Origin: Archegozetes longisetosus
Lineage: Eukaryota; Arthropoda; Arachnida; Sarcoptiformes; Trhypochthoniidae
Assembly: GCA_018873245.2 (NCBI GenBank)
Contig: JAEMBT020000001.1
Location: 13,140,220 to 13,204,219, forward strand
Length of the DNA stretch: 64,000 nt
Direction of reading: 5' to 3'
Part shown: positions 40,726 to 51,835 of the stretch, piece after piece
How positions within the stretch are numbered: the stretch's first letter is position 1
Layout: each line of letters starts with the position of its first letter
Translations under genes and position numbers: made by a program
Notes under the pieces: generated by a model
What the model saw: the letters and a program-made list of their open reading frames with translations, nothing else
Database searches by the model: none
Told to the model about the DNA's origin: nothing

Positions 40726-40880
40726 CAATTGAAGCCTATTTTTGAAGAAATGCCTTAACGAATAGGCCTTTTTCTATGCATTAAAAATACTTCTACATTA
40801 AATTCAATATAGGAAGCAATCTTAATGCATGGTCAAAGGCCTATTTGATAGGCATTTCTTCAAAAACAGGCTTCAATTAT
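40726..40880. mobile_element. foldback element, 155 bp
   Basis: Arms read AATTGAAGCCTATTTTTGAA then GAAATGCCTTA...AATAGGCCTTT...ATGCATT, and the inverse AATTGAAGCCTGTTTTTGAA then GAAATGCCTA...AATAGGCCTTT...ATGCATT. The central part is about 40 bp. Confidence 0.8.
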
Positions 40881-42625
40881 AATTTCTGAATTTTTAACAA
40901 GTTTGGGTTCAATTCTTCTCATTTAATTCTTTAATTCATAGTTTGCTTTTCATGATCAGCTAATTTCCAGAAACAGATATGAAAAGGTTAGGTCCAAGTA
41001 AACTTTTCTCTGTCATGGACTTCAGATACATATCTTGTATATTCATTAAATATAGCTCATACAGATACATCGTTTATATGGTTAGAGTGGCCGAATGTGG
41101 CGCAACATATAAGGTGGTTAACCTCTATATCGGTGTAATCAGCACAATGATTAAAGTTGATTGGAGGGGGCCGTGAGGCTTTGTCCATTTTTAAAATTCA
41201 AAATGGCGACGTGGCTTGGAGGCGTGGTTATGAGCGGGATTTAATCTTTAACTCATGTAGGTTTCATCTACAAAGTCTCACCCTCCTACCTCTAGTATTA
41301 CCTTAGTTATGCTCACCTTTTTATGTAAAATTGATAGATACATATGAATTATATAAATTGTCAACACATACAGTTATATACACAGGGTTTAACAAGATCT
41401 TTTGCAAGAGGGTTCAGCAAGAACTATCTAGGCTACAAATTTGAACTAAATTTTATTAAATACGTTATAAAAACGAAAATGAAAGGTGCAGGTTCAATAT
41501 TAAGTATGGCCATCGTTTGCGCGACGTACAGTTTCAGATTTTTCTGGATACGATAAAAACAGTGTTTCAAACAATTCTTTACCATTTCGAGTGATTTCAA
41601 CATGTATTACATGTTTTGTAAGGGTGGAGAGTGAAAATTTACTTTTACCAGTTTTGTAACCATCCAACTCTCAACTTTATCCTTAATGAGAATCTGCTCC
41701 AGTATCTTTCACTTAAATTGGGGCTGATCGTCGTGGACTTTTAGTGAATGATAATTTTCTTTGCTGTTAAAGCTTTACAAATTATATCGTGATTTCATTT
41801 AATCAAGAATGCAATGAAACAATCGTTTCAAAAATTAGACTTATTGAAAAAGCTGTGAACAAACTGTATAGTTAAAAATAAATAATTTGGATAACACAAC
41901 CTTATGTATAGTACTTGAAGAGTTAATAATATTTATTGTCTTGAACTTATGGTATGATCATTTGTGATACTGTACTTTACAACTTTACGAAAACAAGTGC
42001 TCAATTTAACTGAATATTCATTTTGAGAAAACTTATAATCTTTCAAAGGTGTCTTATCAAATCTTGAGTTTCATTAAACTTAATAAGTTTCTATTCATCA
42101 ATAAGCTGTTTGAGTAATCTTCAGTGGAGTCACTTTTGCTATTGAGGGCATGTTTTCTATCTAACAATTCAAACAAATTAATTTGATAATTTTGTCGTCA
42201 ATCTATGTCAATTTGAATTTGAATTTGAATTAAAGGAGTTGTGATCCTACGACAAACATTAATGTATAGTATTTATCTCTAGATTTGACTTATCAGTTAC
42301 TTTTCAGAAACCAAACAAAGTCAATAAAATGTCTTTAATCTCTTCTAATGGTTAATTATTGAATAAATTTCAAGTTTAATATAAGAGCGAAATGTTTTGT
42401 TTTAACCCATGCCTTAGTTATTATAAAATATTGTCGTAAACTTTATGAAAATTTTAACGATATTTTCTGAACACGAGACTTATAAAGATATTTTGATCGA
42501 AGATCTCGCATTATCTTATTTCTAACGCGATCAAAACATTATCTGTTAAAAGATTTCAAAATAAGCCTAGTCCAAACTGATTTGTGACTGTGGAAAAACT
42601 TTGATCAAAACTTTGAAATCCTAGT

Positions 42626-45600
42626 TTAGTTTGTAGGATTCGTGAGTTCCTGACCCAAAAGTTCGATAGATACTGGTTTATCGTTAGTTTTCTCTTCAAT
42701 TTTCCTGCAAATTATCTTATTTAATGTACTTTCGAAATGTGATGGATTTTCAGTTTTCCACTTGAAAACAGAAATGATAATAATACACGAAAAAATAAGG
42801 CTCGCACCAACAATCGAAGTCCATTCAACGATTTCCGACAAAATCAGAACTTCCCAAATGAAAACTAACACAATGTTAAAAGTTCTGACCACAGAAACAG
42901 GACCAGCGTTTTCATACTTGAAGGCCATTGTGAAAAAGTATTGAAATCCAATACAAGCAATACCACTTGCCAGCAGTAGACCCCATGTTCTCCAGCCTGT
43001 TGGCCAAACCAACTTATCAATGATGATAAGAATCACAATTCCTGATATCATTATCGATAATCCGTGCCATATCACGATCACAGGTACTGGTGTTGATTTC
43101 AATTTTCTTAAGCTTATTTGAACCAAGGCCACAGCCACTGAAGCTACAATCGCAAGTGCTGTTCCCTCAAGTCTGCGTTCATGTATTATTTCAGATTCTG
43201 AACCGAATATGAATTCAGGTTTTGCTATGATTACAACACCGATCATTGTTATAATTCCAGTCACTATTTGAACAATAGTTAGTTTTTCTTTTAGTAGAAA
43301 ATAACCAAAAATTGCTACGAAAATAGGTGAAGTCAGATGAATAGTAGATGCATCAGCGATCGGCATCAGTCGATATGCGATATATATGCTAACTACCGAT
43401 ATGTTTCCAGTTATTGCTCTAGTAGCTAAATGTAACCTTTGACCTGGTTCTCCAACTATTCGATACTTTTTCACTAGAGCTATAGTGAGATAAACCACCA
43501 GTTCAAATAGAGACCTATATCAATAATGAAAACAAAATCTTATTAACATTGATTGCATCTAGTATTATTGCTGAAAGTCTACAAATTTATTTGTGAAGCT
43601 TTGAAGTGACAGATATTATATAATGGGTCTTTCGACATATTATGCAATCTCTGTCATGCCGAAGCTGGACTATTGATTGTCTATCCTTCTTTTTATTTAT
43701 AATTTTGAATCAAACTATTTTTTGTATACGTAAAAATGTGTTGTAAATATATTTAAGAAAATGTAAGTTTTTTATAAGTTATGAAACATACTGTCACATG
43801 AATAAAGATAATCATTTGATGGATCATATCATTATTTTTATTAGTCAAAAAAAATGTATAGGGTATGTCTCGAAACATAAAAAGCTTTACATTTTCCTAA
43901 GGTTATAAACTATGAGTCGCTATCAATCTAGTGTTTTGTACTTATTTAAGATATCTACTTTCTATATGACAAACATTTGATTGAGAGCAGTACTCAACTT
44001 AATTATAACTAGCTCTGGCAGAGACACATATACAGTATATTATGCGACGCATAGTACAATATAATTAGAGATAATGATTATCGGTTTGAAACCGATTCCA
44101 ACCGGCGAAATTTTATCAAAGCTTTCGGTCACATACCGGAATTAACCGAGTGTTCCTTAGGGATTAACTATGCTTTATAGGGGATAAACAATGATAAAGC
44201 TTAAAATCGATAGCAATTAAATACTTATGTATAGTAACAAATAGTTTAGTGCCGAAAGATCATTCAGTAAACTTCGTGACATTCAGAATCCTAAAAGATA
44301 TCAAATGAATGCTGAGACAGTTTCAATGGAAATTATTATACATTTCAATGGTGATGTAGAGGATATTCTTGATTATTAATTTTTAAACTGAGTAAGCCGA
44401 ATCTTGATGTAAATTTTTAATAATTTTTTCGATACCGAAAATAACCGAATTTCTAAATAAATTGGTGTAACCGATTTTGACTGCCGAATTTCCAAAATAA
44501 ATAATACCGAAAATCATTATCTCTAAGTATAATACATCAGGCTATATATGGATGAGCGTATTTTTATGTTACTGCCATCTATTATTTAGTCCAGTCAAAT
44601 ATTTAAGCATAGTTTGAAAGTCTTGAAATGAGTGAAAAGAAACTTAAATGTTGAAACTTGCTTAGGTAAAGGCCTCATATAGTAACTGCAAAATCTAATT
44701 TAGAGGACGGCCAAGCTAGAGCACCATATTCTATATGGATGTGATAAAGTTATACAAAAGCACACTTAACTTCATACAAATTTACACACCGAGGTCATAG
44801 AGATTAAAAATAATTTGAGAATCTGTTTAAAGTTTGATAATAATCCTCTAACAAAATACATTCAGTCATTGTGTCATAAATAGATGATTACAAAATCAAT
44901 ATCCCGTATAATAGCCTTCTTCATTAATAAATTGTTGATAGCAGTTTCTCATTGAATACTGATGTTTTTTTATTTCAAAACAATCATAGTTTGTAATTTT
45001 GACTATGTAAATGTCTAGATGTTAAGTCCAGTCAAATGTTAAGAGAGAGAGAGAGAGAGATTGCAATACATTAAAGTTCACATTTAAAAGAACTAAAAAG
45101 TCTAGTAATAACTTATAACTTAAGTATATAACTTGTGAATAAACATTTACTTAAATGTTAGAACCCTTTGATAGTACCGTCGACAGATAAAAGTTATGTA
45201 TTTTTCATCACTAAAAAGATGCAGAAGAGTTGATAAACCTAAGGGCTCAACAACTCATTCATATCTGTATTACGTTTAGTGATATTAATAAATGAATGCT
45301 TAAAAAATTAGTTTGGAACTCTGATAAAATAGACTTTGACTCATCTTTGTAGTTGAGTCAATGCCACATCTGTTACAAGAAGTGATAGCTCGAGAGAGCT
45401 GTCCGACTCATCATCAAAATTATTTAAATTGAATCACAGTTGACTGTTAAACTATTTTGTTTGAAATAGTTTGATATATCTTATCAGTAACTTTAATTCT
45501 ATAACTTATCAAATAAACTGACTTCAGCTACGAATAACATTACACATATTATGTTTTTTAATTACTGAGTAATGCTATAATTTGATGCTATAAACTTATA

Positions 45601-45704
45601 GTTTCAATTTCTGTCTCGTCCCTCTTATCCAAACGTATCGGAGATTAATCCGGGATCTATGCATAACTTTTTTCGACCGATTGTACACTATATTATAGTA
45701 CATT

Positions 45705-45783
<79 letters not shown>

Positions 45784-47748
45784 ACTCACACATAAACGGT
45801 TTCATATATTACACATAATAAGAAACGTCCGAAAGATTTTTATATATTTTATGAACAAATGAGGGATAGGTCACTAGTCACGTCTGAACTTTAAGCAAAG
45901 AGTAGAGAATAAAAGAGGGGACACTTATATGAGGAGAGTGGGTATCAAAAACATGCTTTTAAAAACACCACCTTTTTAGATACCAGAAGAAACATAGCAT
46001 AACTTTTTAAAAAATTGATATTTTCAGAGTACTTGGAAAATGAGATTTTTTGAGAAATAGAGCAAAAAGTATTGTGTCGTAATCAGGATTCGAACCGACT
46101 ATCTAGGCAAACTTTATTACTTAACATACTCATCCACTTGACTATCGTCCAACAAACGTCAACAATTTAAATAAAACTCCTATTTAATAGTGAAATACAG
46201 AATGTCTAATTATGACGATTATCTATTTTTTATACCTAAAGTTACTACAGAGTGTCTCCTCTTGTTTTCTCTACTCTTTGCTTTGAACACATTTTTTGAT
46301 TTTAAATTTAAAAATTCAAACGCATACGAAAAAATTGATTATAAGCCGTGTAAGCTTTATATAAAAGAAAATAACTTTTGCGACTATTAGATCTAGATTA
46401 ATATCTTCTATATATTAATGTTTAACTCTTTTTGGTGATGTCATATTTATTAATACGATCAAAAGATAATTGTTTGGCCGTTTAATTATAAATCGCTATT
46501 TATTTAATATTTATTTTAATTGAAATCTATTAAATGAAGTTCTTATGTTGACTCTATGATAGAGTATGCGCTCTTCTATTATGAGAAAACTTTACTTTTA
46601 AGTTAAAAAAATCTCTGACGTATCTTATCCCTCATGCATGTTTTATGTGAAAGATATGATTATAGGCAATAATGAGCATTGGGTGTTCGTTAACGAGCAC
46701 GAGTACTGAGTACTTTGATTTTGCCGAGCGTGAGCGTATGTTCGAGCGCTTGACCCTTGAGCACCGAGCATACCCATCATTAGTTAGGGATAAGCGTTGA
46801 ATATACGCGAATCATCTTCTAGCTTTTTATCTCTATATGTTTAGTCTATAAAGTAAACTAATTAAAGTGATAATCAATGAAATATATGTTGAAGTAAAAT
46901 GAACGCAACTTTTAGGCTTGATAGTACATAATTTTAAATGTGTATGAGGTTATTTTCCAAAATTTATGATGATCAAATGATAAGCTAAGCAAAAGTTTGA
47001 GTCAAAAATCTTTTGTGAAAAGAAATCTGTTGTTTCTTATAGAAAATTAAAATGACATAGAAAAGTATAGCAATTTTAAACTCTGCGTACCATTCTGTCA
47101 GTCAATCAATGATAAAAGATTTTCACCTCTTGTATTGTAAATCACACTCACATTTAAGTCAGATTAATGTTAGCTCATACTGAATAAGGAATTTAATGCA
47201 TTTTTCTGAACTTATAAATTGTTATTCTTATGCAGGGTCACCAGATATTTCTGAACTAACGGAACAGTCTCGTAAAAGAACATTCTTCAAAATTGCTTTA
47301 AATCTGACTATGGCCTTTTAAAAATAAAAAAAAATCAAAAATATTCTATGACACACTCTATAATTTTTCAAATATTATGGAATAAACTCATGAACAAGCG
47401 TTTTGTGATCTGATCACCTTGATTTTATAGAGCACGATTAGCAACAATACAGAAAACGATACAGTACTAAAGTTTATGAAGTAACTTAAGATAATATGCG
47501 AACCTAAAAACCAGAATTTCAACCGAGTGTAAATCCGTTAGTACTTTAACGATAACAGATTGAAATGAGAAGAAGATCGTTGATATTACTGCCAACAACA
47601 AACCAAACGCTGGTATGCGTTCTGGCAACGATTTTAATCCACCTTTTGAATCACATAATTTAGATTTGGTTGTATTTTCTAAATCAACGTTTTTTTTCTG
47701 TGATGATAGGTCTCCGTTTTCAATCGATAGATCTCTTTCAATTTTCAT
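42626..47748 (-). CDS. SLC35G: EamA/SLC35G-type transporter, copy C (two exons, 377 aa)
   Basis: Exon 1 is 47504-47748 (ATG at 47748) and exon 2 is 42626-43514. They are joined in phase 2 (TTT-AG|G-TCT) across a 3989 bp intron, the longest in the window. The protein has the same two-EamA-repeat plan as A and B: LPERIPAFGLLLAV, LTDLHSVEILVFR, GEPGQRLHLATRAITGN, YRLMPIADASTIHLTSPIFV, FLLKEKLTIVQIVTG, AKPEFIFGSESE, PTGWRTWGLLLASG. Its tail is 5 residues longer than in B. The 5' flank and the first half of exon 1 are nearly identical to B, while exon 2 has diverged more. The intron has taken in a hAT MITE, long (CT)n and (GA)n tracts and an inverted-repeat element. Confidence 0.92.
43190..43274 (-). 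other. 85 bp tract identical in all three transporter copies (copy C)
   Basis: See copy A, 25858-25942. Between A and C the identity extends further on both sides with only isolated changes. Confidence 0.9.
44066..44525. mobile_element. hAT-type MITE, 460 bp, in the intron of transporter copy C
   Basis: Ends are TAGAGATAATGATTATCGGT and the inverted ACCGAAAATCATTATCTCTA. TAGAG termini and an 8 bp target duplication (AATATAAT at 44058-44065, AGTATAAT at 44526-44533, one mismatch) are hAT hallmarks. The paralogous intron of copy B has the empty site (GTAGTATAAATAAAACAT near 34270). The interior has repeated ACCGA/CCGAAA motifs and no transposase frame. Confidence 0.9.
45042..45061. repeat. (GA)n microsatellite
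   Basis: Ten AG units inside the intron of copy C. Confidence 0.95.
45708..45788. repeat. (CT)n microsatellite, about 36 units
   Basis: The longest dinucleotide tract in the window, ending in (CTCA)n. On the sense strand of copy C it is a (GA)n tract inside the intron. Open frames through it on both strands are artefacts. Confidence 0.97.
45891..46283. mobile_element. inverted-repeat element with tRNA-like box A/box B sequence
   Basis: An imperfect inverted repeat of about 33 bp bounds the element: AAGCAAAGAGTAGAGAATAA at the left and, inverted, AAGCAAAGAGTAGAGAAAAC at the right. It lies in the copy C intron and has no counterpart in copy B. On the minus strand at 46153-46076 it holds TAGTCAAGTGGATGA (box A-like) and GGTTCGAATCC (box B). 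The T-stem and acceptor stem do not pair properly, so it is not a working tRNA. Confidence 0.5.
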
Positions 47749-48370
47749 CGTTGTTGTCAATTATTTGTTGTGTAATGATTGCTAAAAAGTTCCATTTATT
47801 TAAGTAAAACAAATCAAAATCATTTTCAATAGTACTGAAATAGAGATTTCTCACAGAAGTCACTTCAGCCTGAACTGGTCAAAATCAATTTCACAACTGA
47901 TTTGCTTGTCCCTGAACCCCAGGACTCTCCCTTCATTCATATTTACACCAAAAAAGATAAAAACTTTAATAGTAATGAACAGACTTAAGACAGAAAGATA
48001 AGAGCTTAAACATGTATAGTGAACTGAAAGTGATAAGATTAAAGCATATGGTTAAATACTCGGTCTCGTTGATTATGGAAATGGTTATCATTATTTAGGT
48101 CCAGATTTGAAATTTTAAAAGTTTAAGTTTTCAACTTATTAGTAGAGTTATGAGAAGTATTAAATTAAGCATTAAGAATTGTTCAGTATCATTTTTCCTT
48201 TACATGTTTTTAATTTCGCTCAACTATTATTTAGAGTATATTATTTTCCTGGAAATTTTCGGAATTCATTATATCTTGAATAGAATATTTTGAATGCAAA
48301 ATAAAACGTGTACTCTAGTTTTATATTCTTAGAGTTCGAGCTCTCAATAATCACTTGCAGTAGTAATGAG

Positions 48371-48782
48371 TAAAGATGGGTAAAAGTTTAAATCCTAAGC
48401 TCAAAGCTAAGCAGCTCAGAATTATTGAGCTGAGTTGTACTCATGAGTTTATCATATGAATTGTGAAGAGGTATTGACCTTAAATTGAACACGTAGTTTA
48501 TCTAAGTGAAATCAAGTTTATATACAAACATATGCTAATTCTGGTCACAAATTTACTTTATTTGATGTAAAATGTAATATCAAAGCACTTTTGGATGGCT
48601 TAGAATAACAATGAAATATACTGTTGAGAACTTTTTCATTTGTTAATAAACACATTCAAATCAGAAAAACAATTACTTGAGGTTAAATTGAAATGAGCTT
48701 TGAGCTCACACATGAGTTAATTTTAGCTGAAAGCGCAGATCAGAGCTAGTTTAAGCTCGGAGGTAGTTCATACTCATCACTA
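48371..48782. mobile_element. hAT-like non-autonomous element at the duplication edge (unit C)
   Basis: Counterpart of 36888-37299: same ends, same length, almost identical in the right 300 bp. Left flank GTAATGAG, right flank GTAACGAT. Confidence 0.55.
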
Positions 48783-48815
48783 GTAACGATGAGCTTTTTA
48801 AAATCTAAAGGAGTT

Positions 48816-49135
48816 GTCAGGACTTAATACTATGAATTGCCTAAATGTATGTTGTAGTATTTTTACCCACCAATACCAACGAATCATATACCGTTGGAAA
48901 GGTCTCGTCAAGCTGAGTTCAACGATACCACATATGACGACCTGTGACCTCGGGTTCACTGACGGGTGACCTTTGATTTTCATCTCTAACCACAAATTCT
49001 AACCCCTATAACATGTATATCGTTGAAAAGGTCTTGACAAACTGCATACAATGTTAACACTCACGTGACTTAAACTTAAGATTTTTCAGAACTTAATACT
49101 AAGAAATGCCTAAAAGTATATTGTAGTAAAAAACC
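48816..49135. repeat. diverged direct repeat pair
   Basis: CTTAATACTATGAATTGCCT (48822 on) and CTTAATACTAAGAAATGCCT (about 49092 on) each run on to GTATGTTGTAGTA or GTATATTGTAGTA. The inner parts CCGTTGGAAAGGTCTCGTCA and TCGTTGAAAAGGTCTTGACA also match. The unit is about 270 bp with the second copy truncated, suggesting remnants of an unidentified repeat family. Confidence 0.7.
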
Positions 49136-49508
49136 GTTTTAAAAATGTTATTAGACATTGAAGTATGCATACATAAACTCATTAATTCATATTATATATC
49201 TTAATTCATCATATTCATTAGCTATCTCAATAGGGGTCGTTAATCTTGTTGAAGATATTCCACTTGGACCTGGTATACTTGATAAATCGGGATATAATCT
49301 TCATAGCATGAGTTATTAAAGAGTGGAATAGGATGGCTACTTATTTACTCATCGTTTGAAACATAAGCGCATAAATATTTGAAAGGCAATTAACTCTTTA
49401 TTTAGATAAGATTTAAAAAGATACATTTCAATTTTAATAATTTTTTTTTTCCCAAAAAGACTATAGAGAATTTTTGAATCCAATTTTTATGGAAATAGAA
49501 CACTCTAT

Positions 49509-51375
49509 TCAGCGATCATAATAGTTGTCTATATGTTTAATCAAATGTTCTTGAATTTTATGCTTTCTTCTATTTATCATATGCTTTCCTGCAAAATAAT
49601 AATTTGAGTTGTGTTTTGTAATTTTTTGATCTTCATTACCGAATTTTTTTGCAAAACGAATTTCAAAAACAAAAACAATGACAGAAATAGAATGACAAAT
49701 AGCTGTGAGTAAAATTATTCCTTTCAATAGATCCCTCAACTCAATTGTGTAATCGTTTTCTAAACTGGGATTGTATTTCTCAAGGTTCTGTGTCTTGTCC
49801 GACGAACGTAAACGTCCCATAAGTTGGTACCGAAAGTTTTTCAGAAACTCTAAGTGAATGAAAAATCCATTTTCGACTCCAATTTTGAGACTGAAATCAA
49901 TTAGAAAAATAACTTATTTAATACAAAACTACTAATCGATTATCTGATGTAAAACTAACGTTCTTTGAATTTCTGCCCTGAATTTATGTTCTTTGCCAAC
50001 ATACAAAGTCACATAGTTTTGTCCATATTTACTGTCAGTTGTGACCAAATTTAAATCGGGATAAAATTGTTGCATTGATTTCATTTCTAATGAGTTTCCC
50101 AAAATAACAATTTTTCTATTGGCCACATCAATCAATTGGTTGATTGTATTGTTTTCGTAATTCTGTTTAACATATTTTGAAAATTCTTGATATCTTCTTT
50201 GGAGGATAGAATATTCCTCTGGTTTAATCTGTTCTAACTGTTGTAATGAATAATCTCCAACAAAGTTCAGGTTTTCATTTGAAGCTAAATCTTCAATTGT
50301 TCTTATGATGGGATTTAATTTTACATTAAAATATGTGTTGACTAAAAGCCCAGAAAAACCTTTTGATAAAACCATACTGAGAATTAACCAATCAAATAAC
50401 AGAAATATTATGGTCAATTTGTTCAAGCTATTAATTGAATTCAAATTCATGTTTTTTAAGCACTTATACTTGATAGAAGGTTGATTCACCAAAGGACTGA
50501 TTATATCAGACAAACACAAAGTCATTGATATCTTTGTCGTACTTAATAGTTTCCATAAGAGGGATGTTAAAAGAATAGAGAATAATAAACTGATCCAAAC
50601 CTTTTTCAATTGAAGTAACTGGTATTACTTTCAAATATACAAATGATAATTTTAACAGAGCACTTGTTACCATTTTATCAAAGAGAGTAAGAAACGACAT
50701 AAATGAGTCTTCTTTTACAAGTTTCAAGGTAGTCATGATCTCAATCAAATAGACCTCATCTGTTATTATATAATCAAAATAATTAAGATTTTCGATTGCT
50801 AATGGATAGTAATCCAATTGTAATCTTTCTTTCTGGAATTTAAATTTCAAAATTAGTTGAAATCGATTTTTTAATTAAAAAAATCTGATAATTCTATACC
50901 CCATAAGTTTGATTGGGATTATTCCAGATATTGAAAACAACATTTAATGAAAGCGAACACATCATGTGTTCTATAATAGATAGGAAGAAGCCATTGAATA
51001 TAAATAAGTTGGACTATTTATAAAATAGAGATTAAAACTAATTAATTATATCATTTTCAAAAATTCTTCAAAGCATATAAAGATATGCAACTAAAAATTG
51101 TGACAATCTTTTAATTTCAACAACTCTAAAAGTTATAAGCATTCATAAAATATGCTTATAACTTTTAGAGTTATTGAAATTTAAAATTGTCACAATTTTT
51201 AGTTGTATATCTTTATTCTAATAATTACGTTCGAATAATAACTAATAGAACTGAACGATATGTTTCCCACTGGTGTCACATCATTTGCACAGCTAATTAT
51301 TTTATTCGGTTCAAATACGCGGTGTCGAAAAAAATTATGGAAAAAGTAATTTATATCATCATCTGATCGAAACAT
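49509..51375 (-). CDS. ionotropic receptor (IR), four exons, one frameshift (possible pseudogene)
   Basis: A variant ionotropic glutamate receptor of the arthropod chemosensory IR type: a ligand-gated cation channel of the plasma membrane. Exons: 51229-51375, 50900-51013, 49933-50832 and 49509-49890, with introns of 215, 67 and 42 bp and phases 0, 0 and 2. S1 covers about residues 25-160 (IFNGFFLSIIEHMM; FDYIITDEVYLIEI). M1 follows (VWISLLFSILLTSLL), then the pore and M3 (about 225-255, ending SKGFSGLLVNTYFNVK). S2 has VENGFF, and M4 is at about 441-463 before a basic tail. There is no clear signal peptide. The frame breaks by one base in the A5 run (T5 at 50602-50606). Read one base shorter, exon 3 is open throughout and its length fits the phase of intron 3, giving about 513 residues, normal for an IR. 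This is either a fresh pseudogene or a homopolymer sequencing error. Confidence 0.85.
50602..50606 (-). other. frameshift site in the ionotropic receptor
   Basis: The upstream frame (through VIPVTSIE) and downstream frame (KVWISLLF) meet at GAAAAAGG. One surplus A accounts for the whole disruption. There is no room for an intron here. Confidence 0.85.
51076..51217. mobile_element. foldback element inside intron 1 of the ionotropic receptor
   Basis: Arms of about 67 bp around a loop of only a few bases. The left arm contains CAACTAAAAATTGTGACAAT and CAACTCTAAAAGTTATAAGCAT; the right arm is the near-exact inverse. It fills most of the 215 bp intron, while the other introns of the gene are 42-67 bp. 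Confidence 0.9.
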
Positions 51376-51835
51376 CTTGATTTTAATTTTAAATTTCTAT
51401 TTTGATCGATATCATAGAATTTATCTTTTTAGGAAATTCGGATCACTTAACACATTCCTAAGTGAATGATAGAATAATCAATGATATACCAGAGGACTTG
51501 AAAGTGAAGTTTTCTTATAACAAAGAATACTCTATGATAAGATAGACATAAAAATAGACTTAATAAAACTTGTAATCGAAGTTATCTATTATATAGTCTA
51601 GATAACTTTATAATAAATGAACTTTTTCGTAAGCGCTCAAATCAATTTGATTAAAATGAGTTTCTTATCAATAAAAATGTGTTTAAAAGCTCAGGCATTA
51701 TCGATGATCCTATCCCTCAAATAATTATTTGATATAGAGTGTAAAAATAGTACCCAACATGAAGAGAGATTCTACTTTTAGAGTTGTTAAGTGTTTATTT
51801 TATAATCAATAAATATGGTGATACTAAAGAAATAT

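Larger units (their letters stand above)
37313..41726. other. 4.4 kb spacer between duplication units, rich in foldback elements
   Basis: No gene is supported. It holds a (GTGA)n/(GA)n tract and three unrelated foldback elements (38819-38950, 39446-39706 and 40726-40880). A less AT-rich piece at 41070-41300 has no supported coding frame. Confidence 0.65.
41727..48795. repeat. segmental duplication unit C (7.1 kb)
   Basis: Direct duplicate of 30840-37312, with transporter copy C. The extra length lies in the intron: a 460 bp hAT MITE at 44066-44525, plus a region near 44760-46900 with no counterpart in unit B. Confidence 0.9.

Noticed and set aside
45596-45862. Open frames on both strands across the (CT)n tract
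   Set aside because: Low-complexity dinucleotide artefacts.
46076-46153. tRNA gene on the minus strand
   Set aside because: Box B is exact, but the T-stem has mismatches and the acceptor ends do not pair, so it cannot be a functional tRNA. It is kept only as a tRNA-like sequence.
46190-46390. 66-codon plus-strand open frame
   Set aside because: It overlaps the right end of an inverted-repeat element inside a transporter intron and has no counterpart in unit B.
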